Positions 46,815-55,219 of a stretch of DNA of 64,000 nucleotides are shown here, piece after piece (within the stretch, counting starts at the first letter, position 1; each line of letters opens with the position of its first letter). This DNA comes from Polluticoccus soli. GTDB lineage: Bacteria > Bacteroidota > Bacteroidia > Chitinophagales > Chitinophagaceae. Under the pieces are notes generated by a model. It saw only the letters and a list, made by a program, of their open reading frames with translations, made no database searches and was not told where the DNA came from. The position numbers and the translations under genes are program-made. Where the stretch lies: assembly GCF_029269745.1 (NCBI RefSeq), contig NZ_JARJHT010000002.1:62001-126000 (forward strand), in the 5' to 3' direction.

Positions 46815-46846
46815 GAAAACGCCCCTCGATCGAGGGGCGTTTTTGT
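46815..46846. terminator. Terminator after lgt
   Basis: 24-bp perfect palindrome AACGCCCCTCGATCGAGGGG plus CGTT, with A and T runs on either side; works for the minus-strand lgt and could work both ways. Confidence 0.85.
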
Positions 46847-46848
46847 TG

Positions 46849-48144
46849 TTATGATTTTACCGTGTCGGTTATTATTTCTTCCTTCCTCTTTCCTGCAAAG
46901 ACGAGGAGCAGGATGCCCAGGATGACCATCACCACGGCTATGATCTCGGCCTGGGTGGGGTGCAGGAAGCCCCAGTCGTATTTATAGTTCACGCGTATCT
47001 TCTCGATAAAGAAACGTTCGATGCCGTTGAATATAAGGTAGAGGCCAAACATTTGCCAGGCATATTTCAGCTTTTTGCGTAGCGACCACAGGATAGCAAA
47101 CAAGATCATACATGTAGCAAACTCGTAGAGCGGGGTAGGGAACACGCCTGCGGGCAGTACGGCACAGTAGTTGCCGGTGCAGCCTGCGAGGGCTATGCCT
47201 TCGTTGTTTACATTGTGGGCATAGTTCATGGCAAACATCCAGTCGGGCAGCCAGCCTGGGGCCGGTGCATATTTCTGCGGCACGTGCATACCGAAGTTGG
47301 AACGGAAGTATTGACCCGCTTCAAGTACGCTCTGTTGGAAATCGGCCATTGTAGCTGCGTGCAGGTGTCCATCGGCGCCGGTTACATATGCGCTGTTGAA
47401 GATGCCCCAGTCGCCATCGCCGGCAAAGTGACAGCCAAGGCGGCCCAGTCCGTAAGACAGTATAAGGCCCGGTGCTGCCGCATCGCACAGGTGTTTGAAC
47501 GGTATGTTGTGCTTTCTTGCATACCACCACAGGGCAGCAGTCGCCACTATCAATCCGCCGTAGAAAGTAAGTCCCGATGAAGAGAGCAGGCTTTCGGCAG
47601 GATTGGCAATAAAGTCATCCCATGTTTCAAACGCGTTGAAGATCTTGGCGCCGGCCAATCCACCTATGGCGGCGATGATCACGATCTCGCCAATGCGCTG
47701 GTGCGGGTAAGTGGCTACGCGTTTGGTCTTAGGTTCGGGCAGCTGGTCTTTTTTCTTCTCGGCGTATTTGCTGTAAGCCATTAGCAGTGCGCCTACTATG
47801 CCTATCACTACATTGCCCTGTAGTGAGAACAGGTAACCCATGGGGTTGGGCGCTATGGTAGCAGCATTGCCGAAAAAACCACCCACCTTATAGCCCAGTA
47901 TAAAACCTAGGAAAGCCGCCCAGAACAATTCATTGGCCGAGGCGGGGTGGCCTACTTCTATGGTTTCAAATTCGGGCACCAGCAGGCCTTGCGATTCTTT
48001 ACGCTTCAGTTCCTGGGTGAGCGTCCACGCGGCACCAAGGAAAGATAAGGCAACGAGAAAGCCGAAGGTTTTGAAGATGCTCAGCCATTCAGGCATCTCG
48101 GTTCCAAACAGATTTTGGAGTAGGTATTGAAAATCAGGATACAT
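46849..48144 (-). CDS. lgt: Prolipoprotein diacylglyceryl transferase
   Basis: 431 residues from ATG 48144 (MYPDFQYLLQNLFGTEMPEW), chosen over an upstream start at 48198 because this is where the conserved sequence begins. It is an inner-membrane enzyme that moves diacylglycerol from phosphatidylglycerol to the lipobox cysteine of lipoproteins. Signature YGLGRLGCHFAGDGDWG, the Bacteroidota form of the Lgt motif, and SSSGLTFYGGLIVATAALWW. It is longer than E. coli Lgt (291 aa) because of extra N-terminal helices and a polar loop (about residues 40-150), typical of this phylum. It would serve the several lipoproteins in the window. Confidence 0.93.
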   Translation of the reverse strand: MYPDFQYLLQNLFGTEMPEWLSIFKTFGFLVALSFLGAAWTLTQELKRKESQGLLVPEFETIEVGHPASANELFWAAFLGFILGYKVGGFFGNAATIAPNPMGYLFSLQGNVVIGIVGALLMAYSKYAEKKKDQLPEPKTKRVATYPHQRIGEIVIIAAIGGLAGAKIFNAFETWDDFIANPAESLLSSSGLTFYGGLIVATAALWWYARKHNIPFKHLCDAAAPGLILSYGLGRLGCHFAGDGDWGIFNSAYVTGADGHLHAATMADFQQSVLEAGQYFRSNFGMHVPQKYAPAPGWLPDWMFAMNYAHNVNNEGIALAGCTGNYCAVLPAGVFPTPLYEFATCMILFAILWSLRKKLKYAWQMFGLYLIFNGIERFFIEKIRVNYKYDWGFLHPTQAEIIAVVMVILGILLLVFAGKRKEEIITDTVKS

Positions 48145-48262
48145 AAACTGGGCGTAAATGTAGAAGATTAGGATAAGCCTGCCAAACATGCTAAACACAC
48201 GAGCATGGAGGCAGTGACTGGGGATAGATTTGCGTTTAATGCTGTTTTAAAACGGCAGTACC

Positions 48263-49885
48263 ATGTTCTATCACCAGAATGCACGAACAATATTCGTATG
48301 CGCTTTTTTTGTGCTGTTCGCATACATGATCACCGGTATCGTATGCATGCCGTTGGTGCAGTCGGACGCAATAGCGGGATTTTTATCGCTGAATAATGCC
48401 TTGCTGGGCAAGGGCGCGAATTACTATTACCAGATCGACCCTTCGGGGATGATGCATAAACGGTTCTACGCCTGGCATGCGCCGGGGCAGTACCTGGTAC
48501 CTTATATATTGGGCAAGCCATTTAATAATATTGGGTATGGCGTGCTCCTCACAGAGTACACCGCATTGATGGCGGGAAGCGTTCTGTACATCCGGCTCCT
48601 GCGAAAGTTCCATATTCCCGATGTCGTAATTGCGCTGAGCATGCTGCTGATATTTGTGCAGCGGTTTTTTCATGGCGTGCTGCTGGTGTACAAAACCGCC
48701 GATGTATGGGTGTTTTTCCTGGTGCCGGCTTTGTTGTTGTCGTTAATAAATTATCACCGGCAGCAAAATGGAAGGATGGGGTGGTGGGGATATATATTGG
48801 CTATGGTATTGGTGCACTCACTGGGGATGTTTGTCAAGAACAGCTATGTGGTGTTTGCTGCGTTTGCCGTGATATTCTTTTTTGTGGCAGAAGTGTGGCG
48901 GCAGGCCGATTCGCGCCAGTTCAGTCCGAAGAAGGTAGTATACCATGCAGTGCCTGGGGTAGTCTTCAGCTTGCTGCTGGGTGTGGCCTATGTCAGTTTT
49001 TATTCGCGCGGCGATACGCCGATGATACCGTTGCAGGTGGCTGCGCCTCCGGGACTGCGCGAGGCCAATCTCCTTTTGTATCCCATCATCACGGTGTTGA
49101 ATTCGCCGTTTAGTTTCAACGCGCTTATGTACAGGCTACCTGCTGTTACGATGAACGAATTGTACGCCGGAGCTTTCTCGGCAAAAGCACTGGCAATAGG
49201 TGTGCTGATGGTGTGCCCCGTGTTGCTGGTGTTCTATAAGGTGTGGCGTGACCAACAGTTTTCGCGCGAATGGAAAATGCTGGGGTTCGCGATCTTGTTG
49301 TTCTATTGCGCTGCATGGGGATGGTTTACCTACACACACGCCGACATATCGAACGAGGAACGGCTGATCCTGCCCGCGGTAATGGTAGTGACACCCATGC
49401 TGGTGTGCCAGGGCTTGAGAAACCCACTCGGCGGTTGGATTGTAGGTGGGTACTTCGTCCTGTCCTTTATTTTTTCAGGTACAGCATTGTATTCACTGAA
49501 AAAGCAATATGACACAGCTTCGGTGGTAGAACGTGGGGAAGTCTTCAACCATTTCCTGGTGAGCCAGCGAAATGGCTCCGGGAAGGAGCACATCCAACTG
49601 AAGGGAATAATTGCCGGAGACAGAAGCAAAGCCTTGCTGGTGGTGCGGACAGCTGAGGACTTTTTCAGAACGGGGCTCAGCATGCCGGCAGTGGCCAGCG
49701 GGTACAATCATTACCACGAGGTGGAGGAGATAGCCCGGAATAATCGCCATTTTTACGTTGCCGAAGGATACCGGCGGGTTTATTTCCTGGTGCCGGCAAA
49801 GCAGTTTATCCCCAAAATGTCGCGCAGCCTGCGGGTCATCGACACAAAAATGCGCTCGTATAAACTGCTGTGTTACGATCTCTAA
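48263..49885 (+). CDS. Polytopic membrane protein, possibly GT-C glycosyltransferase-like
   Basis: 540 residues with about ten membrane helices and a soluble C-terminal part of about 110 residues. The first extracytoplasmic loop carries LVQSDAIAGFLSLNNALLGKG and GMMHKRFYAWHAPGQYLVPY, where an acidic residue followed by a WHAPGQ motif resembles the layout of ArnT/GT39-like GT-C enzymes. I cannot assign it firmly. Divergent from lgt. Confidence 0.55.
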   Translation: MFYHQNARTIFVCAFFVLFAYMITGIVCMPLVQSDAIAGFLSLNNALLGKGANYYYQIDPSGMMHKRFYAWHAPGQYLVPYILGKPFNNIGYGVLLTEYTALMAGSVLYIRLLRKFHIPDVVIALSMLLIFVQRFFHGVLLVYKTADVWVFFLVPALLLSLINYHRQQNGRMGWWGYILAMVLVHSLGMFVKNSYVVFAAFAVIFFFVAEVWRQADSRQFSPKKVVYHAVPGVVFSLLLGVAYVSFYSRGDTPMIPLQVAAPPGLREANLLLYPIITVLNSPFSFNALMYRLPAVTMNELYAGAFSAKALAIGVLMVCPVLLVFYKVWRDQQFSREWKMLGFAILLFYCAAWGWFTYTHADISNEERLILPAVMVVTPMLVCQGLRNPLGGWIVGGYFVLSFIFSGTALYSLKKQYDTASVVERGEVFNHFLVSQRNGSGKEHIQLKGIIAGDRSKALLVVRTAEDFFRTGLSMPAVASGYNHYHEVEEIARNNRHFYVAEGYRRVYFLVPAKQFIPKMSRSLRVIDTKMRSYKLLCYDL

Positions 49886-49968
49886 GGCGTTTTTAGGGTA
49901 AACACAACCGAATTACTAACAAGCTATTGCACGGAAGTGTTTTTTTACTACTTTTGCAATCCCCTCAA

Positions 49969-50039
49969 GGTCGCGTGGCCGAGTGGCTAGGCACAGGTCT
50001 GCAAAACCTTCTACAGCGGTTCGAATCCGCTCGCGACCT
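49969..50039 (+). tRNA. tRNA-Cys (GCA)
   Basis: Acceptor stem GGTCGCG/CGCGACC, T arm GCGGTTCGAATCCGC, anticodon GCA at 50001-50003 in loop CTGCAAA, and discriminator U73, which is the Cys identity base. CCA is not encoded. It lies in the 368-bp gap before the polysaccharide locus; the remaining bases to 50253 show no other gene. Confidence 0.93.
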
Positions 50040-50253
50040 CGGTTATATTTTCAACGACACCCGGCACCTGCCGGGTGTCTGCATTTAACGCTGGGCTTGT
50101 TCTTGTTGGCATTTTAAATTTATATAACCAATTGTGATATTCTCGCATTTTACGCTAATTTTGAGAGCGATTAAGACCCCTGATTTCAAGTCGCCAATTG
50201 ATAATTGGAGCATTGTCTTAATATATACTTTTTATATTACAGAAAGCTAGTAG

Positions 50254-52680
50254 ATGGAAGACAATTTATCCGGAAAACCGTTCGAGAAACACGAAACTGC
50301 AGACAACTCAATCACCATCAAATGGTTCTTCTCTACGCTGTTAGGAGTATGGCCATGGTTCTTGATCAGCATCATTGTTTCATTATCAGTAGGTCAGTTG
50401 TACCTGCGCTATACCACGCCGATATACAGCACAGGTGCTGAGATCATTCTTGGAACCGGGGGCAGCAAATCTGATGCGATAGCGCTGGAGGGTCTTGGTA
50501 GCCTGACCAGTACCAACAACAAGGTGTCGATGGACAACGAGCTGAGGTTAATGCGCAGCAAGACCATGATGAAAAAAGTGGTGACGGAGCTTAACCTCAA
50601 CGTTCGTTACCTGATCTCGGGCAGGTTGAAAACAGCTGAATTGTATAGCGACAGGCCGTTCAACTTCCGTGTGCTGCTTCCTGAGCCGGATTCACTAGCC
50701 AGTTATTTTAACTGCACTGTTGAATTTGCGGGTAAAGACCACTATATCCTGTCTGATGCCGGGAAACAAACAAAGCACAGGTTTGGAGATACAATAGTTT
50801 GCTCGGTAGGAAAGGTGCTGGTAACGTCAACAGGACGCCCGATCATCAACCCTTCTGAAAAATACCAGGTACTGGTTACACCGATTGAGGATGCAGCTGC
50901 CAAACATGTTGGAGGACTTAGCGTGGTGATCCCATCTAAGACCTCGAGCGCGATGACGATAAATGTGGTTGATGAAATAGCGCAGCGGGGTTCTGACGTT
51001 GTCAACAAGCTTATCGAAGTATATATCAAAGAAAATGTCAACGACAAAAACCGTGTTGCCAACAACACCATAGCCTTTATTGAAGACCGCCTGAGAGATG
51101 TAAGTAGTGACCTTAGCGGCATTGAAGGCGAGATCGAAGGTTTTAAGAAAAGCAACGAGCTGATCAACATCAGCAGCGAGGCAGAATACCTGTTCAGTTC
51201 ATCAACTGCAAAAGAAGAGAAGATTCAGGAAAAATACATTGAGCTGGAGATACTGAAAGGTGTAGAGAAGAACATAAATGAGCGTAAAGAAATGCCGGGC
51301 AGCACCGTAGTAAGCGATCCGTCTGTTATGACCTTCCTCGACAGGTTGAATAGCCTTGAGCTGGAAAGGACAAAACTGCTGCAAACAACTACAGAAAGCA
51401 ACCCTGCTGCAAAAGCGCTGAATAACCAGATAGAAAGCGCACGTGCCAGCGTAATGAGCAGCATCTTGGCTAAGAAGAAACTGTTAGAACTGACGGTTAG
51501 TGAATACGAAAGGCAACGTGGCCAGCTTGGCTACCAGATCAAAGGTGTGCCGGGTAAAGAGCGTGTTTTTCTTGAATACTCGCGCCAACAGACCATTAAG
51601 CAGGACCTTTACCTTTTCCTGTTGAAAAAGAGGGAAGAAACGGCGATCACCAAATCAACCAATGTAGCAAGTGCAAGGGTTATCGACCCAGCCAGACCAT
51701 CGGGTTGGCCAATATCACCAAACAGGTCAAAGATCATGTCGATCTCGTTCTTCTGCGGCTTGTTGATACCGGGCTTGTTGCTATACATGAGGCGTATTAC
51801 CAACACAAGGATCATCAGCAAAGTAGACATAGCAAAGCAAACGCATGCTCCGTTGCTTGGTGAGATAGGCCACTACGACGAGAACCAGACGGTAGCTGTT
51901 AAAGCCAATAGCCGCAGCCCGCTTGCTGAGCAATTCAGGGTGATGCGTACCAACCTGCAATTCCTGCTGACAGATAAGAATGATAAGGTGATACTGCTGA
52001 CATCGACCATGAGCGGTGAGGGTAAATCTTTCATCGCCGTAAATCTGGCGAGCACATTTGCGATCTCGGGTAAGAAGGTGGTGTTGATGGAAATGGATTT
52101 GCGTAAGCCAAAAATATCCAGCAACCTGGGTCTTGATAACAGCGTCGGTTTTTCGAGCTACATTATCGGCAAGGCTAGCCTTGATGATATTATCAAGCCC
52201 ACTGAAGTTTCGGAAAACCTGTTTGTATTGCCTTCAGGTCCGATACCGCCAAACCCTGCAGAGCTGATCCTGATGGCGAAAACGGATGAGCTGTTTAAGG
52301 AACTGCGTGAACGATTTGATTATATAGTGATCGATACAGCGCCTCTGGGCCTGGTAACCGATGCTCAACTTCTTGGTAGATATGCTGACGCTTCTCTTTA
52401 CGTAGTGCGCCAGGCTTATACCTTCAAACACCAGATACAGATACCACACGAGGCATACACTCAAAACAAGCTTCCGAAGATGTCGCTGGTTGTGAACGAC
52501 GTGAAGATGAATCTTGGCTTCCTGTATGGCTACGGTTATGGCTATGGCTATGGTTATGGTTACGGCTACGGTTATGGCTACGGCAATGGTTACGGCTACG
52601 GAGTGTACGGCAACGGATATTTCCAGGAAGAGAAGAAGGTTTCCGGAATTGCGAAAGTGCTTCAGAAAATAAAACGCTAA
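50254..52680 (+). CDS. Polysaccharide co-polymerase / BY-kinase (Wzc-like) with Gly-Tyr tail
   Basis: 808 residues. The N-terminal Wzz-type part has two membrane helices (about residues 30-50 and 495-515), a coiled-coil periplasmic section between them, and PARPSGWPISPNRSK just before the second. The cytoplasmic BY-kinase has Walker A TSTMSGEGKSF (about 585-595), Walker A' VVLMEMDLRKPK and Walker B YIVIDTAP. The C-terminus has a run of GY units (about residues 758-785), the tyrosine cluster where such kinases phosphorylate one another. It sets chain length and drives export of capsular or exopolysaccharide. It is the first gene of the polysaccharide operon; 21 bp separate it from the permease. 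No Wza gene is visible. Confidence 0.93.
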   Translation: MEDNLSGKPFEKHETADNSITIKWFFSTLLGVWPWFLISIIVSLSVGQLYLRYTTPIYSTGAEIILGTGGSKSDAIALEGLGSLTSTNNKVSMDNELRLMRSKTMMKKVVTELNLNVRYLISGRLKTAELYSDRPFNFRVLLPEPDSLASYFNCTVEFAGKDHYILSDAGKQTKHRFGDTIVCSVGKVLVTSTGRPIINPSEKYQVLVTPIEDAAAKHVGGLSVVIPSKTSSAMTINVVDEIAQRGSDVVNKLIEVYIKENVNDKNRVANNTIAFIEDRLRDVSSDLSGIEGEIEGFKKSNELINISSEAEYLFSSSTAKEEKIQEKYIELEILKGVEKNINERKEMPGSTVVSDPSVMTFLDRLNSLELERTKLLQTTTESNPAAKALNNQIESARASVMSSILAKKKLLELTVSEYERQRGQLGYQIKGVPGKERVFLEYSRQQTIKQDLYLFLLKKREETAITKSTNVASARVIDPARPSGWPISPNRSKIMSISFFCGLLIPGLLLYMRRITNTRIISKVDIAKQTHAPLLGEIGHYDENQTVAVKANSRSPLAEQFRVMRTNLQFLLTDKNDKVILLTSTMSGEGKSFIAVNLASTFAISGKKVVLMEMDLRKPKISSNLGLDNSVGFSSYIIGKASLDDIIKPTEVSENLFVLPSGPIPPNPAELILMAKTDELFKELRERFDYIVIDTAPLGLVTDAQLLGRYADASLYVVRQAYTFKHQIQIPHEAYTQNKLPKMSLVVNDVKMNLGFLYGYGYGYGYGYGYGYGYGYGNGYGYGVYGNGYFQEEKKVSGIAKVLQKIKR
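52525..52604 (+). repeat. GGYTAY tandem repeat coding the Gly-Tyr tail
   Basis: About a dozen hexanucleotides of GGCTAT/GGTTAC/GGCTACGG type code for alternating Gly-Tyr. Third positions vary, so the peptide is selected as well as the DNA, but slippage could change the number of tyrosines. Confidence 0.85.
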
Positions 52681-52701
52681 CCACCTAGAAAAACTGTTAT
52701 C

Positions 52702-53580
52702 ATGTTACCCCAACAGGAAGCCGTCCGCATACCGGATGCTGAAATAGAATGGGACCAGGTCATCTCAGGCAGCAAGCCGACATTTAGCATAAACTTTGCT
52801 GAAATATGGCGGTATAGGGATCTGCTGGTGTTATTCGTGAGGCGTGATGTGGTCACCGTCTACAAACAAACCGTACTTGGGCCGGCCTGGTTTTTTGTCC
52901 AGCCGGTACTTACCTCTCTGATCTTTGCGTTTGTATTTGGCAACCTCGCTGGCATATCAACCGGTGGTGTACCTCAGCTATTATTTTACTTGTGTGGCAT
53001 TACGATCTGGAACTTTTTTTCAGATACGCTGAACTCTACCTCCCGAACGTTTACTGACAACGCCGGAATCTTCGGTAAGGTATATTTTCCGCGCATGATC
53101 CTTCCGCTGTCGAAGGCGATCTCCGGTTTCTTCAAATTTTTGATACAGTTTGCGTTTTTCCTGGTTGTCTGGGCATACTATGTATTTGTCGAGAAATCTG
53201 TGAGTCCTAACAGCTGGATGCTGATCGCGCCGTTCCTGGTCGTGTTGATGGCGCTGATAGGCCTTGCCCTCGGTATCATCATTACGTCTATGACAACGAA
53301 GTACAGGGATCTTGTATTCCTGGTAGGGTTCGGTGTGCAACTGCTTATGTATGCCTCGCCGGTCATCTACCCGGTGGCATCGCTGCCTGAGAAATACCAG
53401 TCGCTAATGTGGTTCAACCCACTGACCTCGATATTTGAAACTTTCAAGTATGCCTTCCTTGGCAACGGGATCCTCTCTATCCAGGGGTTGGTATATAGTA
53501 CTGTTTGCGGTATCGTGTTGTTTGTGTGTGGTATATTTGTTTTCAACAAGGTGGAACACACGTTTGTTGATACAGTCTAA
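52702..53580 (+). CDS. ABC-2 type polysaccharide exporter permease (Wzm-like)
   Basis: 292 residues, six membrane helices. FVRRDVVTVYKQTVLGPAWF at the N-terminus is the signature of the Wzm/KpsM/TagG permeases, and FNPLTSIFETFKYAFLGNG the conserved end. It carries the finished glycan across the inner membrane with Wzt ATPase. It is followed by two Wzt genes. Confidence 0.92.
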   Translation: MLPQQEAVRIPDAEIEWDQVISGSKPTFSINFAEIWRYRDLLVLFVRRDVVTVYKQTVLGPAWFFVQPVLTSLIFAFVFGNLAGISTGGVPQLLFYLCGITIWNFFSDTLNSTSRTFTDNAGIFGKVYFPRMILPLSKAISGFFKFLIQFAFFLVVWAYYVFVEKSVSPNSWMLIAPFLVVLMALIGLALGIIITSMTTKYRDLVFLVGFGVQLLMYASPVIYPVASLPEKYQSLMWFNPLTSIFETFKYAFLGNGILSIQGLVYSTVCGIVLFVCGIFVFNKVEHTFVDTV

Positions 53581-53731
53581 ATTGCAATTAGTTCCGGCTT
53601 CTAAAAGCCGATACAAGGGATCAGGGAGAGAACAAAGGATCCAAACAATCGTCAAATTGTCTGATGTGAGTGGCAAGGCGAAGCCGTGCCCATAGTTGCT
53701 GTAATAATTCCTTAAACACTATTTTTTCGCC

Positions 53732-55018
53732 ATGAGTAACGTAGTGATTAAAGTTGAACATCTTGCAAAGCAATACCGTTTAGGTGCCATAGGACACGGT
53801 TATCTGAGAGACGATGTCGCCAGGTACCTGGCGAAGCTGAGAGGGAAGGAAGATCCCTTTTCGAAAATAGCTGAAGTGAACGATAGGTCCACCAAAGGGA
53901 ACAGCGACTATGTGTGGGCAATAAAGGATATCAGTTTTGAACTGAGGCAGGGAGAGGTGCTGGGCATAGTAGGTAAAAATGGCTCAGGCAAAAGCACCCT
54001 GCTGAAAATACTTTCAAAGGTCACAAAGCCCACCCGCGGAAACATAAAAATGAAAGGACGGGTAGCATCGCTGTTGGAGGTAGGTACCGGATTTAACCCG
54101 GATCTTACGGGCAGAGAGAATATCTTTCTCAATGGCGCCATACTCGGTATGTCTACAGCAGAGATCAAGGCCAAGTTTGATGAGATAGTAGACTTTTCGG
54201 GAGTGGAAAGATATATCGATACCCCGGTGAAGCGCTATAGCAGCGGTATGTATGTACGCCTGGCGTTTGCAGTGGCTGCGTTTCTTGAACCTGAGATACT
54301 GATCATTGACGAGGTGCTGGCTGTTGGCGATGTGGAGTTTCAGCGGAAGTGCCTGGGGAAGATGAAAGATGTAAGCAATAAGGAAGGCAGAACTGTTTTG
54401 TTTGTGAGCCACAATATGGGAGCAATAAAGGGTTTGTGCAAGTCCGGGCTATATCTTAAAAATGGCATGACTGAAAGAATGGGTGAGATAAATGAGGTGA
54501 TCGATTATTTCCTGCAGAAGGATGGCGGCAGTTTTAATGACGTTGGTTGCCCGGTACGAGAGTTTGACGACAATGCTACGATTCCCATCCAGCTTAAAAA
54601 AGTATGGCTTACCGATATGTCGGGCAGAACCAGGAGCGACTTTGATGTGTTTGACCAGGTAATATGCAACGTAGAATATAAAGTAAGAGAAAAGGTGATG
54701 GGGGTGACGCCTATCATCAATGTGAACAGGGATGGACATGAACTGTTCAGATCGTTTGCATGTGACCTGGATGAAAATATCCTGGAAGGCCAGGAACCTG
54801 ACGTTTACAGGTATTCAGTTAAGCTTCCTCTTCCGTTGAAGAAAGGTTTTTACCAGGTGAGTTTAGGGCTTGGCAAACTTCGCGTAAGAGATATTGACTT
54901 TGCTGATGACGCTTTGTCGTTTTTTGTGGATGAGTTGTCATTTGACCCAACAAACAAATCGTACACAGCAAACAGACCCGGAGTGGTACCTGCTCTTTTA
55001 AAATGGGAAAAAGTATGA
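53732..55018 (+). CDS. ABC transporter ATPase, Wzt-like, copy 1
   Basis: 428 residues. Nucleotide-binding domain: Walker A GIVGKNGSGKSTLL (about residue 78-92), signature SSGMYVRLAFAVAAFLEPEI, Walker B LIIDEVLAVGD. A C-terminal Wzt-type carbohydrate-binding domain follows (about 290-428, DPTNKSYTANRPGVVPALL at the end), which in O-antigen exporters recognises the glycan end cap. Preceded by a 151-bp leader sharing CGAAGCCGTGCCCA with the leader of copy 2. Confidence 0.92.
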   Translation: MSNVVIKVEHLAKQYRLGAIGHGYLRDDVARYLAKLRGKEDPFSKIAEVNDRSTKGNSDYVWAIKDISFELRQGEVLGIVGKNGSGKSTLLKILSKVTKPTRGNIKMKGRVASLLEVGTGFNPDLTGRENIFLNGAILGMSTAEIKAKFDEIVDFSGVERYIDTPVKRYSSGMYVRLAFAVAAFLEPEILIIDEVLAVGDVEFQRKCLGKMKDVSNKEGRTVLFVSHNMGAIKGLCKSGLYLKNGMTERMGEINEVIDYFLQKDGGSFNDVGCPVREFDDNATIPIQLKKVWLTDMSGRTRSDFDVFDQVICNVEYKVREKVMGVTPIINVNRDGHELFRSFACDLDENILEGQEPDVYRYSVKLPLPLKKGFYQVSLGLGKLRVRDIDFADDALSFFVDELSFDPTNKSYTANRPGVVPALLKWEKV

Positions 55019-55027
55019 ATACAGTGA

Positions 55028-55219
55028 CATTCATACATTTTCAATGGTACGCCCTGGTTTGAATTTTTCTACAAGAAATTTTCGGTTGACAGTCCTTTCG
55101 ATGAGGAATACACCGATACAGCCTCATGGGGCTTACAATTGCCTTATGTGATTGACAAGGGCGAAGCCGTGCCCAAAGAGGCGCAAAAAATCTTAAATAA
55201 CGTTTCCAGAAATGAGTAA
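55028..55219 (+). pseudogene. Open frame remnant between the two Wzt genes
   Basis: A 63-codon frame (NGTPWFEFFYKKFSVDS, SWGLQLPYVIDKGEAVPKEA, to a stop 5 nt inside copy 2) with coding-like composition but no start codon and an in-frame TGA at 55025. It is probably the tail of a lost gene, carried along when Wzt was duplicated; the leader of copy 1 (about 53675-53693) keeps a one-base-deleted version of the same stretch. I cannot name the parent protein. Confidence 0.35.

Noticed and set aside
49969-50253. tRNA-Cys as an integration site for the polysaccharide locus
   Set aside because: No integrase gene and no direct repeat of the tRNA 3' end was seen within the window.
52525-52604. Repeat array considered as a CRISPR
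   Set aside because: Units are 6 bp without spacers and lie in frame within the BY-kinase gene. No CRISPR array or cas gene was seen anywhere in the window.
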